A stretch of 61,619 nucleotides of DNA from Thermoplasmata archaeon. Lineage in GTDB: Archaea > Thermoplasmatota > Thermoplasmata > Thermoplasmatales > Thermoplasmataceae. Shown here piece after piece: positions 18,720-26,589 of the stretch. The notes under the pieces were generated by a model that was not told where the DNA came from, did no database searches, and saw only the letters and a list, made by a program, of their open reading frames with translations. The DNA is taken from NCBI GenBank assembly GCA_021794355.1, contig JAJYRA010000086.1:1-61619 (forward strand), written 5' to 3'. Position 1 is the stretch's first letter; every line of letters starts with the position of its first letter. The position numbers and the translations under genes are program-made.

Positions 18720-18905
18720 TGCCTGTGATATATTATATCTAAATTGGAAAGCTCCTGGTTGTTTCAAGAATTGCCATAATTTACTTTGTTTCGTTTAAGA
18801 TTCATAGGTTAAATAAGCAATGTGTGGGGATAGTTATTTATCTGTTAAGAAGTGAGATTTGCTTGCTTTTTTAACCTTAACTCACTAAAATTTTAGTAGA
18901 CAATT

Positions 18906-19037
18906 TTTAAAAACCTCGGTTTCTTAGGGAATTTTAACCTGATAGTTTCCCGCCAAACACAAGCAGATACGTCCTTTTCAATCAAGAGTCTATGAATTGA
19001 AAGAAGCCATTTTCGCGGTTATTAGGAGTCCTCAGTA
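18906..19037 (+). repeat. ~130-bp dispersed repeat, copy 1
   Basis: Matches 32514-32648 by eye with roughly three quarters of bases shared. Common blocks include TAAAAACCTCGGTTTC, CAGATACG, and CATT/CTTGCGGT near the end. Neither copy keeps a gene. The pair probably represents decayed mobile-element sequence. It lies in a 410-nt gap without genes (18720-19130). Confidence 0.55.
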
Positions 19038-19130
19038 ATATTTCTAATTTGAGATTTAAAGGAATAGTATCATATAAAGTTATTAAGTTACTTGTAGGTA
19101 ACTTTATAATACCCATTTATATTTCATATT

Positions 19131-19349
19131 ATGGAAGGTAATAACAAGGAAAGTGCAGTTATTAAAATACGAAAAAGCACCTTGAAAGAGATAGAAAATG
19201 CGAAAACAAAAGCAATAGAACTTGCGAAAAAGTCCGGGAACAAGGAACTGGGGCAGGCATTGAATTCAATGGGAACTGGTGCCTTTGCTTCGTATCTCTT
19301 ATTTAAAGGAATTGAAAGGCTTGAGGAACTGATTAATCTTGCCAACTGA
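19131..19349 (+). CDS. Small unrecognised protein
   Basis: A 72-residue, lysine-rich protein. The N-terminal half (SAVIKIRKSTLKEIENAKTK, then AIELAKKSG) resembles the strand-helix start of a ribbon-helix-helix protein; the rest is helical (GAFASYLLFKGIERLEELI). A TATA-like TTTATATTTC lies just upstream. Its TGA overlaps the ATG of the next reading frame (TGATG), so a coupled second gene existed downstream; that gene is now broken. Antitoxin or plasmid-type regulator are possible roles. Confidence 0.5.
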   Translation: MEGNNKESAVIKIRKSTLKEIENAKTKAIELAKKSGNKELGQALNSMGTGAFASYLLFKGIERLEELINLAN

Positions 19350-19539
19350 TGATTTTGAAACCATATAGACCGGTCCCGGAACAAGGAAACTCTCGAATGA
19401 CTTCAAGAAGAAGGAACGGGCCAAAGCAATAAGTGAGAGGAATATAGAACTGGCCATTGCGCTCGAATGCATGGATGTGGATAACCATGCAGGGTATCCT
19501 ATCAAAATCCAGCTTAGAATAGTAGATTTTCTCCCTTAA
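19349..19539 (+). pseudogene. Frameshifted second gene of the small unit
   Basis: An ATG overlapping the previous stop opens MILKPYRPVPEQGNS. After a frameshift near 19390 the sequence continues NDFKKKERAKAISERNIELA and then IALECMDVDNHAGYP, ending RIVDFLP before a TAA. The two halves together look like one small protein of about 63 residues. The family is not recognised; its coupling to the preceding gene suggests a two-component module such as toxin-antitoxin, now inactivated. Confidence 0.45.
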
Positions 19540-19583
19540 ATTTTAGAATGAATTCAATGTAATGTGAAACTCCTATGATAAGG

Positions 19584-19609
19584 GTATCCACTTAATTATT
19601 TAACTGAAT
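19584..19609 (+). repeat. 26-bp repeated sequence, copy 2
   Basis: Same 26-bp sequence as at 17317-17342 with one C/T change, in direct orientation, 2.27 kb apart. It lies just upstream of the iteron region of the wHTH operon. Confidence 0.55.
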
Positions 19610-19656
19610 TCCCTATCTATCCTTTATAACCCTTCAGCTTTCTGGATAAAATAATT

Positions 19657-19694
19657 AAGTTAATGATAATGAAGTTAATTATAGTTAAGTTAAT
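19657..19694 (+). promoter_or_regulatory. Three AAGTTAAT iterons with 15-bp spacing
   Basis: AAGTTAAT occurs at 19657, 19672 and 19687, exactly 15 bp apart, in the same orientation, ending 23 bp before the wHTH start at 19718. Copies 1 and 3 share the longer TTAAGTTAAT. Such regular direct repeats beside a small DNA-binding protein gene suggest binding sites for that protein (autoregulation), covering or adjoining the promoter. Confidence 0.6.
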
Positions 19695-19717
19695 ATTGAC
19701 TTTAGTATTTTAGTTAT

Positions 19718-19984
19718 ATGGAAAACAATGAAATTACAATTCTTGGCGAGGCAATAAAGAATGAAAAGAGATTATTTATGCTCAGGGAACTTATGCTTAA
19801 AAGAGATCTGACCTGGACGGAGATTGTAAAAATAACCGATGAACATTTTGGTATTAGATTAAATCCAAATACGATTAGTTTTCATTTGAAATATCTAATG
19901 GATAGGGATATCATTAAGAAAGTTGGTAATCACTATATTTTTAACGATAAGATGGGATCACTCCTTTCAACACTGGTGAGATGA
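19718..19984 (+). CDS. ArsR-like winged-helix transcriptional regulator
   Basis: An 88-residue protein with a single winged helix-turn-helix. IKNEKRLFMLRELMLKRDLTW forms the first helices, NPNTISFHLKYLMDRDIIKKV the recognition helix, and GNHYIFND the wing. It lacks a metal- or ligand-binding extension. It is the first gene of a tight three-gene unit, its stop abutting the next ATG, and it probably binds the iterons upstream. Rich in A/T like its neighbours. Confidence 0.8.
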   Translation: MENNEITILGEAIKNEKRLFMLRELMLKRDLTWTEIVKITDEHFGIRLNPNTISFHLKYLMDRDIIKKVGNHYIFNDKMGSLLSTLVR

Positions 19985-20248
19985 ATGCCAATTGCCTCAA
20001 GCGATATCTGGAAACTCAAAACCATAATTGCCAGTACCATCAGTTCAGCAATCAATGAGCCCATATTTTCAAATAGCGTCACAGTAGATTTTCTTGATGA
20101 GGTAAATACCGGCTACAGTGTAATTGGTGAATATGAAACCGTGAAACCTTTTGGCCAAGATAAAAAAGGAAAGTATGAGGCAACACTAACCCAAGATGGG
20201 AAAATAATCTCCTTAAAAATTGGAGACAAACTTGTAAAGAGTGCGTGA
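19985..20248 (+). CDS. Unrecognised small protein in wHTH unit
   Basis: An 87-residue protein of unknown family. The N-terminal half is a helix with small residues (SDIWKLKTIIASTISSAINE); the C-terminal half looks like antiparallel strands (YSVIGEYETVKPFGQ, KYEATLTQDGKIISLKIGD). Its ATG directly follows the stop of the regulator and it overlaps the third gene by 8 nt, so the three are surely co-translated. Confidence 0.65.
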   Translation: MPIASSDIWKLKTIIASTISSAINEPIFSNSVTVDFLDEVNTGYSVIGEYETVKPFGQDKKGKYEATLTQDGKIISLKIGDKLVKSA

Positions 20249-20900
20249 ATCTTTAATGTTCATCCTTCTGCTCGGTAGTTATGACGATGAGACTAAGAAA
20301 GCTCTCTACACTATGCAGGAAAGCATTGCTAATTCCTTTTCAGATAAGGGCTATTATTCACTTTTAATGGAAGAACTTGGCCTTTATACAGTGTCAGACG
20401 GCCATATATTATTGCTTGAAAACAGAGGTGATCGCAGTACAACTATTTACTTATTCAGACCGATTGAAGATGTTGGCCCTATTGAACTTCAGACCATCGA
20501 TACAATTTCTCATACAGAAGACATAGAAGACACAGTCTACAGGTATCTTACTGAAAGAGAATTTTGCAATCTGGACATAGCAATTGAAAGAATGCCAATC
20601 ATATCACCCGACGGGCTGTTCCCTTTTTTGGTCTCCATATCTTCAGTTTTCTTGATTGTTCGTTTAAAGGAAGAAACACGTGGTGGCGAGTTCATAGAGC
20701 TATGTTATATCTCCAGGTCCCCCAATTTGATCTCTCTCAAAGGGTCACCCGGCATATTTATGCTCAAGAAACAAGATGTTACCTTGACATCAATGCTTGA
20801 GTTGATTCTCATTGAAAGGGAAATACGGGTTCTAGAGTTCAGTGATACATCTGATTTGCTAGATAAAACAACTAATATTGTAAGAAATTTTAGAGTGTGA
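20241..20900 (+). CDS. Unrecognised 219-residue protein of wHTH unit, possible DRHyd-like N-terminus
   Basis: The N-terminus MFILLLGSYDDETKKALYTM is followed by ESIANSFSDKGYYSLLMEEL. This resembles the Rossmann-like start of nucleoside 2-deoxyribosyltransferase-like (DRHyd) domains, where a hydrophobic strand ends in a small-residue loop followed by a long helix. The rest (GLFPFLVSISSVFLIVRLKEE, VTLTSMLELILIEREIRVLE) alternates strands and helices without a clear motif. The relation is weak and based on pattern only. It closes the three-gene unit; a stress or defence role is plausible but unproven. Confidence 0.55.
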   Translation: MRESLMFILLLGSYDDETKKALYTMQESIANSFSDKGYYSLLMEELGLYTVSDGHILLLENRGDRSTTIYLFRPIEDVGPIELQTIDTISHTEDIEDTVYRYLTEREFCNLDIAIERMPIISPDGLFPFLVSISSVFLIVRLKEETRGGEFIELCYISRSPNLISLKGSPGIFMLKKQDVTLTSMLELILIEREIRVLEFSDTSDLLDKTTNIVRNFRV

Positions 20901-21096
20901 AACTGAAAGAAGTAATTTAAGGCTGCTAATTGATATCTTTTCCCATTAACCAAGGGTTATTTTTCGGAGATAGTAATTGATTTCGTTTGATTGCCTCAGT
21001 TGTTTAACTGGATAACCCTCTGTCTAAAATGAAAAGTGGTTTACTTAACGTTTAAAATGACACGTTTGTTTGTTTCATGGTTGCGGCAACTGATAC

Positions 21097-21642
21097 TCAG
21101 TTCTTCACGCTATGCATCTTGGCTGCTTTACGAAGGATGTAAATTTCGTAAAGCGATCCAAGTATCACCATTATTCCACCGAGATAGCTTGTACCTGAAA
21201 TCTCACCACGAGCTGCATAGTATGCAACATGGAATGGACTAGTGGATATGCTGATTGGAATTATGTAAAGGTGGAGATTCTGTATGTATGGTGTGCCATA
21301 AAAATGCGAATAAAGGAAGGTCGTTACAATTCCAAGCAAAAGCATTACATACATTATGTTCCTGGAAATTGTTCCTGATAGTTGCTTGGCCGTGGATAGT
21401 TTCCTGACATTGAAATCAATGATCCCCCCTGCAATTAGGATTATTGCAAAAACAGAATTAACTACTATGACCAGGTCGTTGAAAGCACTTCCGGGGGTGG
21501 ACATTGCTATGGGAGCACTGATGAGCAGCAGAATTCCAACGAAAATATAAACCAGAGAAATGGCTTTCAGTGGAAACGCCTGCTGCGCCTTGACCTTATT
21601 CATATCACCAGTATTGCCTTGTTTACTGATACCTTCATTCAT
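21097..21642 (-). CDS. Unrecognised membrane protein
   Basis: A 181-residue protein with a charged N-terminal 25 residues and four apparent transmembrane helices (AISLVYIFVGILLLISAPIA, LVIVVNSVFAIILIAGGII, IMYVMLLLGIVTTFLYSHF, and GGIMVILGSLYEIYIL). No family is recognised. It is an isolated gene; downstream on the left lies the wHTH unit in the opposite orientation. Confidence 0.65.
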   Translation of the reverse strand: MNEGISKQGNTGDMNKVKAQQAFPLKAISLVYIFVGILLLISAPIAMSTPGSAFNDLVIVVNSVFAIILIAGGIIDFNVRKLSTAKQLSGTISRNIMYVMLLLGIVTTFLYSHFYGTPYIQNLHLYIIPISISTSPFHVAYYAARGEISGTSYLGGIMVILGSLYEIYILRKAAKMHSVKN

Positions 21643-22443
21643 GCTGCAATTATAATCGATCGCCTAATAGATATTTTCTTAATAAAGAAAATATGTGTTC
21701 ATATCTGTATAGTTAATATATAGCACGGGGGGCTGGTCAAAATCTCAAGTAATTCCCATGAAGTTCATCAACAATACACGTCTGAAGAAGGCGAATCTGC
21801 GACTTGGATTCAATCGTTATAATTGTTTTACTAAACCATCTCAAAACAAAAAAAAGAGTCGTCAAGCTTTCATGTGGGTAAATTTTACCGATCTTCACAG
21901 GGTGTTCACACTTCTCCAGATATTTGCGTTAATGCTTCTATTAGATGATGAAACTCCCGAAAAAATCGATGTTATCCAGACAATATTGGGATCATTCGAA
22001 TTTCACCTCGCTTCAATTACCCACATGAAAGGGATGAAAACCCTCATTTTATTTTACATTGACTAAAATCTTGTGGAAGAAGAGTTTCAGCCTGATTGTA
22101 TCGCTCAATTTTTCTGCATCATGAACTGACTCGCCGAGATTCCCATCTCATTTCCCTGTCTTCATATGGCGATTTCCTTCATGTATTTTCCAGTGGATTT
22201 CCAGTGCTCTCTCCACTCATATATTTCCCGGAATACTCTTTCTAGATACTCAAAATCCCAGGTGAAAACGGTGAAATGCCTTAAACAAATGTGTGAAGTA
22301 ATATTCTCCAGTATGTCCCCGTGATTATTATGGAGTTATGATGTGTTGTTGTCATAGTTCATTGTATTTCACTGAACAATGAGGTAAATTTATAATCTGC
22401 CTATTTGAGAGTGAGAAATATCAAAAAAAATTAGAGGGGTTTA
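21643..22443. other. Gene-poor stretch before the ECF transporter operon
   Basis: About 800 nt with no convincing gene. A plus-strand open frame of 102 codons at 21758-22066 has an ATG and basic N-terminus, but its composition is unlike its neighbours and no family is recognised; it is left uncalled. The rest is closed in all frames at short intervals. Confidence 0.4.
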
Positions 22444-23406
22444 TCAGGATATGTATGGAATTGCTCTTCCAAATCCAAGAGCAAGCATGATTCCTGCCAC
22501 TCCTATTCCCGCCAAAAAAAGCCCAACCATATAGTAATCGGTTCTGGTCATTGGGATATCAACGAAATAAGTTCTGCGGTTGTATGCCCTGAACCCTCTC
22601 GTATCCGCCGAGATTGCTATATCCTTTGCTCCACGCATCAGGTGAACAATCGTTGGAACTATGGCAGATAACCCAGCTATCAGCATGAATATGGGTTTCA
22701 AGTATTTACTGCGATCAGAGCCCAATCCACGCAACATCTGTAATTTTACGGAAGTATCTAGGGACTCAAATACCATCGGAACAGATTTCATCGCAACCAT
22801 CAATGAAAATACAATTGGGTCTGGTATCCTCAACTTATGAAGTGCTTTAAGTATCTGCGATGGAGTGGTTGTCATCACAAGTATAAGGGCGGCTATGGTG
22901 ACTGCAGCGAATCTGAAAGATATCTGTACCCCATAGATCAGACCTTGAAGGGTAAGATAGGGTTGGTAACCCATAATTGCAAAATACGAAGGCCATTTCC
23001 AGAGGTCAAGAAACGTTGTTTGGTGCGGAAAAGCAATGGAAAGTATGGCCGGCGGAGTGAGTGGAGCATAACTCCATGTTGTTCCTATAATCACGGATAA
23101 GAGGAACATGGAGCCTATAAATGCCTTCCTGCGTCCGTTTCTCAGGCTGGTATAGGATAACAGAATAACGATCGCCAGAAGGGCGCTGATCCACCATATC
23201 ACCATGGATGCAATGATCATGACAACAACGGAAAACAATATTTTTATGGCCGGGTTCAATTTGTAATAGAAACTGTTGTATACCTCGTATTTGGTGATTT
23301 CCCTGAAGCCACCAATCCCGATAACACCCAAGATCAGGTAAAATGGAGCTGCAACTCCAAACAGGAAGATCAACCAGCTGATTATAGCATCAATAATATA
23401 ATTCAT
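22444..23406 (-). CDS. ecfT: ECF transporter transmembrane component EcfT
   Basis: The energy-coupling membrane subunit of an ECF-type ABC importer, 320 residues. It has several transmembrane segments in the first two thirds (from NYIIDAIISWLIFLFGVAAP). The EcfT coupling motifs that contact the ATPases are present: TPSQILKALHKLRIPDPIVF region and AISADTRGFRAYNRRTYF, the A-R-G-rich loop. The ATG at 23406 follows the ecfA stop by one base. A longer upstream reading frame overlapping ecfA is not family-like and is rejected. Confidence 0.9.
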   Translation of the reverse strand: MNYIIDAIISWLIFLFGVAAPFYLILGVIGIGGFREITKYEVYNSFYYKLNPAIKILFSVVVMIIASMVIWWISALLAIVILLSYTSLRNGRRKAFIGSMFLLSVIIGTTWSYAPLTPPAILSIAFPHQTTFLDLWKWPSYFAIMGYQPYLTLQGLIYGVQISFRFAAVTIAALILVMTTTPSQILKALHKLRIPDPIVFSLMVAMKSVPMVFESLDTSVKLQMLRGLGSDRSKYLKPIFMLIAGLSAIVPTIVHLMRGAKDIAISADTRGFRAYNRRTYFVDIPMTRTDYYMVGLFLAGIGVAGIMLALGFGRAIPYIS

Positions 23407-23407
23407 A

Positions 23408-25006
23408 TTACTCAACCTCCAGATTTTTCTCATGGCGTCTGAGGAGGTGATCCGAAGGTGGCAGTATTCCGTACTGCTCAGATATTTCGAATCCTTCCTC
23501 AGGGATGCCATGAAAAACGATCCTTCCCTCATGCATTATGGCCAGCTCATCTGCATATCTGTACACAAACCTCCCATCGTGCGTGACGACTATAACTGTA
23601 TATCCCATATCAGTGATTTTCCTCAACTCCTTTCCCATGAGATCTTTGTGATAGAAATCCTGACCGGATGTGGGCTCATCCATAAGCACGATACGAACCT
23701 CGGACGCAAGGATAGCTGCCATTGATACCCTCCTCCTTTGCCCCATGCTGAGTCTGAGAGGATCCGCAGCCCTGATCTCATAGAGCTCGAATATCTCAAA
23801 AATGGTCTGCAGAAGTTCATCGTTCCTGATTCCTCGCTTTCGCATTGAATATTTGACTTCACGCTCAACTGTCCTGTTTATAAGCATGAGATCGAAACTC
23901 TGGGGAAGATATGAAATGTATGCACCCCTCCTGGAAATATCTGATTCAGATAAATCGACCTTATCGATCTTGATGCTTGAAGAAGAGGTAAACTGGTTTT
24001 TGTTGATAAGTCCGAGCATTGCCTTTAATAATGTGCTTTTTCCAGCACCGTTTTTGCCCATTATGGCAACTACCGTACCTTTCCTTGCTTTCAGCTCTGC
24101 GTCCACAATGATCCTTTCTGGAACCTCCACCTTTGACTGGGCCTCCAGAACCAAATCGCCTCCTCTTCTTCTTGCATGTGAATGTAAGGTAATTCCCTCA
24201 CGCTGTATCTCTTCCCTGACAGTTTCTATGTCTGCACTTTTCAGGCCCATTTTCGAGGCATACAGGAATTCTTCGGGAATCTCTATTCCTTTTTCCAGAA
24301 GGGTGTGCACCATCTCAAGCATATTTTCCTTAGGTATGTCCAGCACGATTCTCCCATTGTCAATTACTATTATCCTATCCACAAATCGAAGGGCTCGCTC
24401 CACCTTGTGCTCAACCACGATAAGAGTTTTAACACCTTTCTGTTGGTGAAGAAACTGAAAGATTTTCTCGGTACCCTCCGGATCTATGTTGGAGGTGGGC
24501 TCGTCAAGAACCAGAATCTCAGGTTCCATCGCCATGACAGAGGTAAGTGCAACTCTTTGCATTTCGCCCCCTGAGAGGGTGTCCGTATCTCTTTCCATTA
24601 GATCCTCTATTCCTGTCCTTTCCGTGGCAGCCTGTATTCTTTTCTCTATTTCGTCGTGAGTGCAGTTAAGATTTTCAGGTCCGAAGGCGATCTCTTCTAC
24701 GACCTTATAATTGAGAACCTGTCTTTCAGGATCCTGCAGAAGGGTTCCCACAATTGTGGAGATTTTTGCCACAGTCATTTCAGATACGTCTTCCCCTTTT
24801 AATCTGACATTGCCTGTGAGTTTTCCTGCGGTGACATGTGGTATGATTCCGTTTATGCATTGTATTAGAGTGGATTTCCCCGAGCCGGATTTCCCGGTAA
24901 TCAGCACGGATTCGCCCTCTGAAATGGATAGATGTTCAATTTCAAGGGCAGTTTCAGTCTGTCCCAGATAGCTGAATTTCAGGTTATCGATCTCTATAAT
25001 TGTCAT
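23408..25006 (-). CDS. ecfA: Fused ECF transporter ATPase (EcfA1-EcfA2 in one chain)
   Basis: Two ABC ATPase domains in a single 532-residue chain. Domain 1 has Walker A GKSGSGKST (about residues 38-46), signature LSGGEMQRVAL and Walker B ILVLDEPTS. Domain 2 has Walker A GKNGAGKST (about residue 317), signature LSMGQRRRVSM and Walker B IVLMDEPTS, then VTHDGRFVYRYAD. Many ECF systems use two separate ATPase genes; here they are joined by a linker of about 60 residues. It overlaps the EcfS gene start-to-stop by 4 nt and abuts ecfT, so S-A-T form one leftward operon. Confidence 0.93.
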   Translation of the reverse strand: MTIIEIDNLKFSYLGQTETALEIEHLSISEGESVLITGKSGSGKSTLIQCINGIIPHVTAGKLTGNVRLKGEDVSEMTVAKISTIVGTLLQDPERQVLNYKVVEEIAFGPENLNCTHDEIEKRIQAATERTGIEDLMERDTDTLSGGEMQRVALTSVMAMEPEILVLDEPTSNIDPEGTEKIFQFLHQQKGVKTLIVVEHKVERALRFVDRIIVIDNGRIVLDIPKENMLEMVHTLLEKGIEIPEEFLYASKMGLKSADIETVREEIQREGITLHSHARRRGGDLVLEAQSKVEVPERIIVDAELKARKGTVVAIMGKNGAGKSTLLKAMLGLINKNQFTSSSSIKIDKVDLSESDISRRGAYISYLPQSFDLMLINRTVEREVKYSMRKRGIRNDELLQTIFEIFELYEIRAADPLRLSMGQRRRVSMAAILASEVRIVLMDEPTSGQDFYHKDLMGKELRKITDMGYTVIVVTHDGRFVYRYADELAIMHEGRIVFHGIPEEGFEISEQYGILPPSDHLLRRHEKNLEVE

Positions 25007-25797
25007 TGCCCAAGGATCCTCGCAACTCTCATGGCTACTATGGCAGCTATTGCACCCAATATAATGTCACCAGGAATGAATGATACCGTTGAAAAAAGAA
25101 TGCTTGCCCAGTTCACGAAGCCTCCATAGAGGAACGGAGAAAAGAACCCGCTGTACATGACACCAGGCAGGGACCACGACAGCCCAAGCACCCCTCCGGT
25201 AAACATTCCTACGAGCGTCCCCCTATCATGCAGACCTGAAGAAATACGATCCCATATACTGGGGTCAGCAAGATTTTTTGAAGCGTTTGCGCTTTTGGAA
25301 ACAACCTTGTCACTGGATGATACTCCAACCCCAAAGAGATTTCCGTGTGTTAATGCAATTGCAATGTCCACCAGAAGCCCATAGGTAAGGGTTTCGTATA
25401 TTGTGAATATTGGCTCTCCAGAGAACCCGTAATGGAAAATATCTCCCAGGAGGTTAAAGATGAACATACTCAGCATCCCGGACCCAACCTTCCTGACAAG
25501 TCCTGCAATCAGGAATATTATGAATATTCTGCCAAAGAATCCAAATCCTATGTAAGCTGTAGCCGCCGTTGGGAGAAACCTGTCCAGAACAGGTCCTATG
25601 AAGAATTCCCAGACCACGGTGAAAGCTGCCCCAATTCCTATATATACATAATCCACAGTCTTGAAAGAATTTAAACCGCCTCTTTTCTTGCCATACCAAA
25701 ACACGAATGAAAGTGCAAATGCAAAATATAGCACCATAAACTCCCATGGAACTTGTCCAGTCTCGTTCACATATCCACCAATTCCGTTAAAACTCAT
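25003..25797 (-). CDS. ECF transporter substrate-binding membrane component EcfS
   Basis: A 264-residue membrane protein that would bind the vitamin or cofactor substrate. It has six to seven helices, including FMVLYFAFALSFVFWYGKK, YVYIGIGAAFTVVWEFFIGP and IFIIFLIAGLVRKVGSGML. It has EcfS-like loops with small residues and ends FIPGDIILGAIAAIVAMRVA. The ATG at 25797 (MSFNGIGGY) is chosen; a longer reading frame upstream would add A/T-rich, promoter-like sequence. First gene of the operon S-A-T. The substrate cannot be told; no recognisable riboswitch was found upstream. Confidence 0.8.
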   Translation of the reverse strand: MSFNGIGGYVNETGQVPWEFMVLYFAFALSFVFWYGKKRGGLNSFKTVDYVYIGIGAAFTVVWEFFIGPVLDRFLPTAATAYIGFGFFGRIFIIFLIAGLVRKVGSGMLSMFIFNLLGDIFHYGFSGEPIFTIYETLTYGLLVDIAIALTHGNLFGVGVSSSDKVVSKSANASKNLADPSIWDRISSGLHDRGTLVGMFTGGVLGLSWSLPGVMYSGFFSPFLYGGFVNWASILFSTVSFIPGDIILGAIAAIVAMRVARILGQ

Positions 25798-26589
25798 GTT
25801 ATCATCAAGAAATGAGCAGGGAATTATAAAGAGATTATCAACATATAATATGAGTCGATATAGTTGTATGTTGTGGACAATATATTGATATGTATATATC
25901 AATAATCCATGGTATATATTATTGGCTTTTGTTTATTATTCAACTTTGTATTGATAATGATGATTAACCAGAAAACCTTCATGGAACACATGGGAAACCT
26001 ATGGAACTTGACACAAACGCTTATGAAGAGTCTTGGGGTGCGGAGAGATTCCTGGATTTTAGGTGATAATTAAACAAATTCAAAATTTTTAAACTGCCTC
26101 TCTTGGATGTCTATACTGCATTTCTAGGATGGCAACGCTAGGTGATGCATCTTCTCTTTCTTTCCCTGATGCTGATGATTCTTTCAGTTTTTATCGTTGG
26201 TTTATCCCGATATGTGGTCTTACAGCTTTTTCTGGGAATCTGTTTCCTTCTATGGTCTCTCATTACCCCTCGGACCATATCCTTCTTCGGGAAGTTCTGT
26301 TGAATCTTAGATGCAAGTTAATGTAGACCTATATATTTTAAGTAAGGTAAATTTAAGGCAATCAGATTTATTGCATCCATGATAGGATTATGGAATTTAA
26401 GCAGGAGATAATTCTTGTTTTTAGAAACAGAGTAACTGATAAGAATATGAAAGTACGGAATGCTTGCTTCAAGAATCTTGATGGAGACATTGGTGCAACA
26501 ATGAATAATGGTAAACCAGAAATACCCGGGGATCCATTACGCGTTGCTGATATGGCACTCAGTCTCATTGATGTAACTAAAGAAGAGGT
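25798..26589. other. Gap between ECF operon and phosphoesterase, with degenerate repeat
   Basis: About 790 nt. The left part holds A/T-rich promoter sequence for the leftward ECF operon. From about 26322 to 26420 it carries a stretch (CTATATATTTTAAGTAAGG and following) repeated at about 28458-28562 on the other side of the phosphoesterase gene. A plus-strand frame of 67 codons at 26390-26593 ends one base into the phosphoesterase start region (LSLIDVTKEEV then stop), and could be a small coupled gene or a remnant; it is not recognised. Confidence 0.4.
26322..26420 (+). repeat. ~95-bp direct repeat, left copy
   Basis: Shares TGTAGA-C-TATATATT-TAAGTA-GGTAAATTTAA-GC pattern and ATTCT-GTTTTTA with 28458-28562, in the same orientation. 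The two copies flank the secreted phosphoesterase gene. Identity is about 70 percent by eye. Confidence 0.5.

Noticed and set aside
21758-22066. Plus-strand frame of 102 codons with an ATG
   Set aside because: No family likeness, unusual composition and no promoter or ribosome binding site; left uncalled.
22837-23100. Plus-strand and other open frames inside the ECF transporter and S53 protease genes
   Set aside because: They are antisense or out-of-frame shadows of clearly conserved genes.
25798-25990. Possible riboswitch upstream of the ECF transporter operon
   Set aside because: No TPP, cobalamin or other conserved riboswitch core could be recognised by eye in the leader; substrate remains open.
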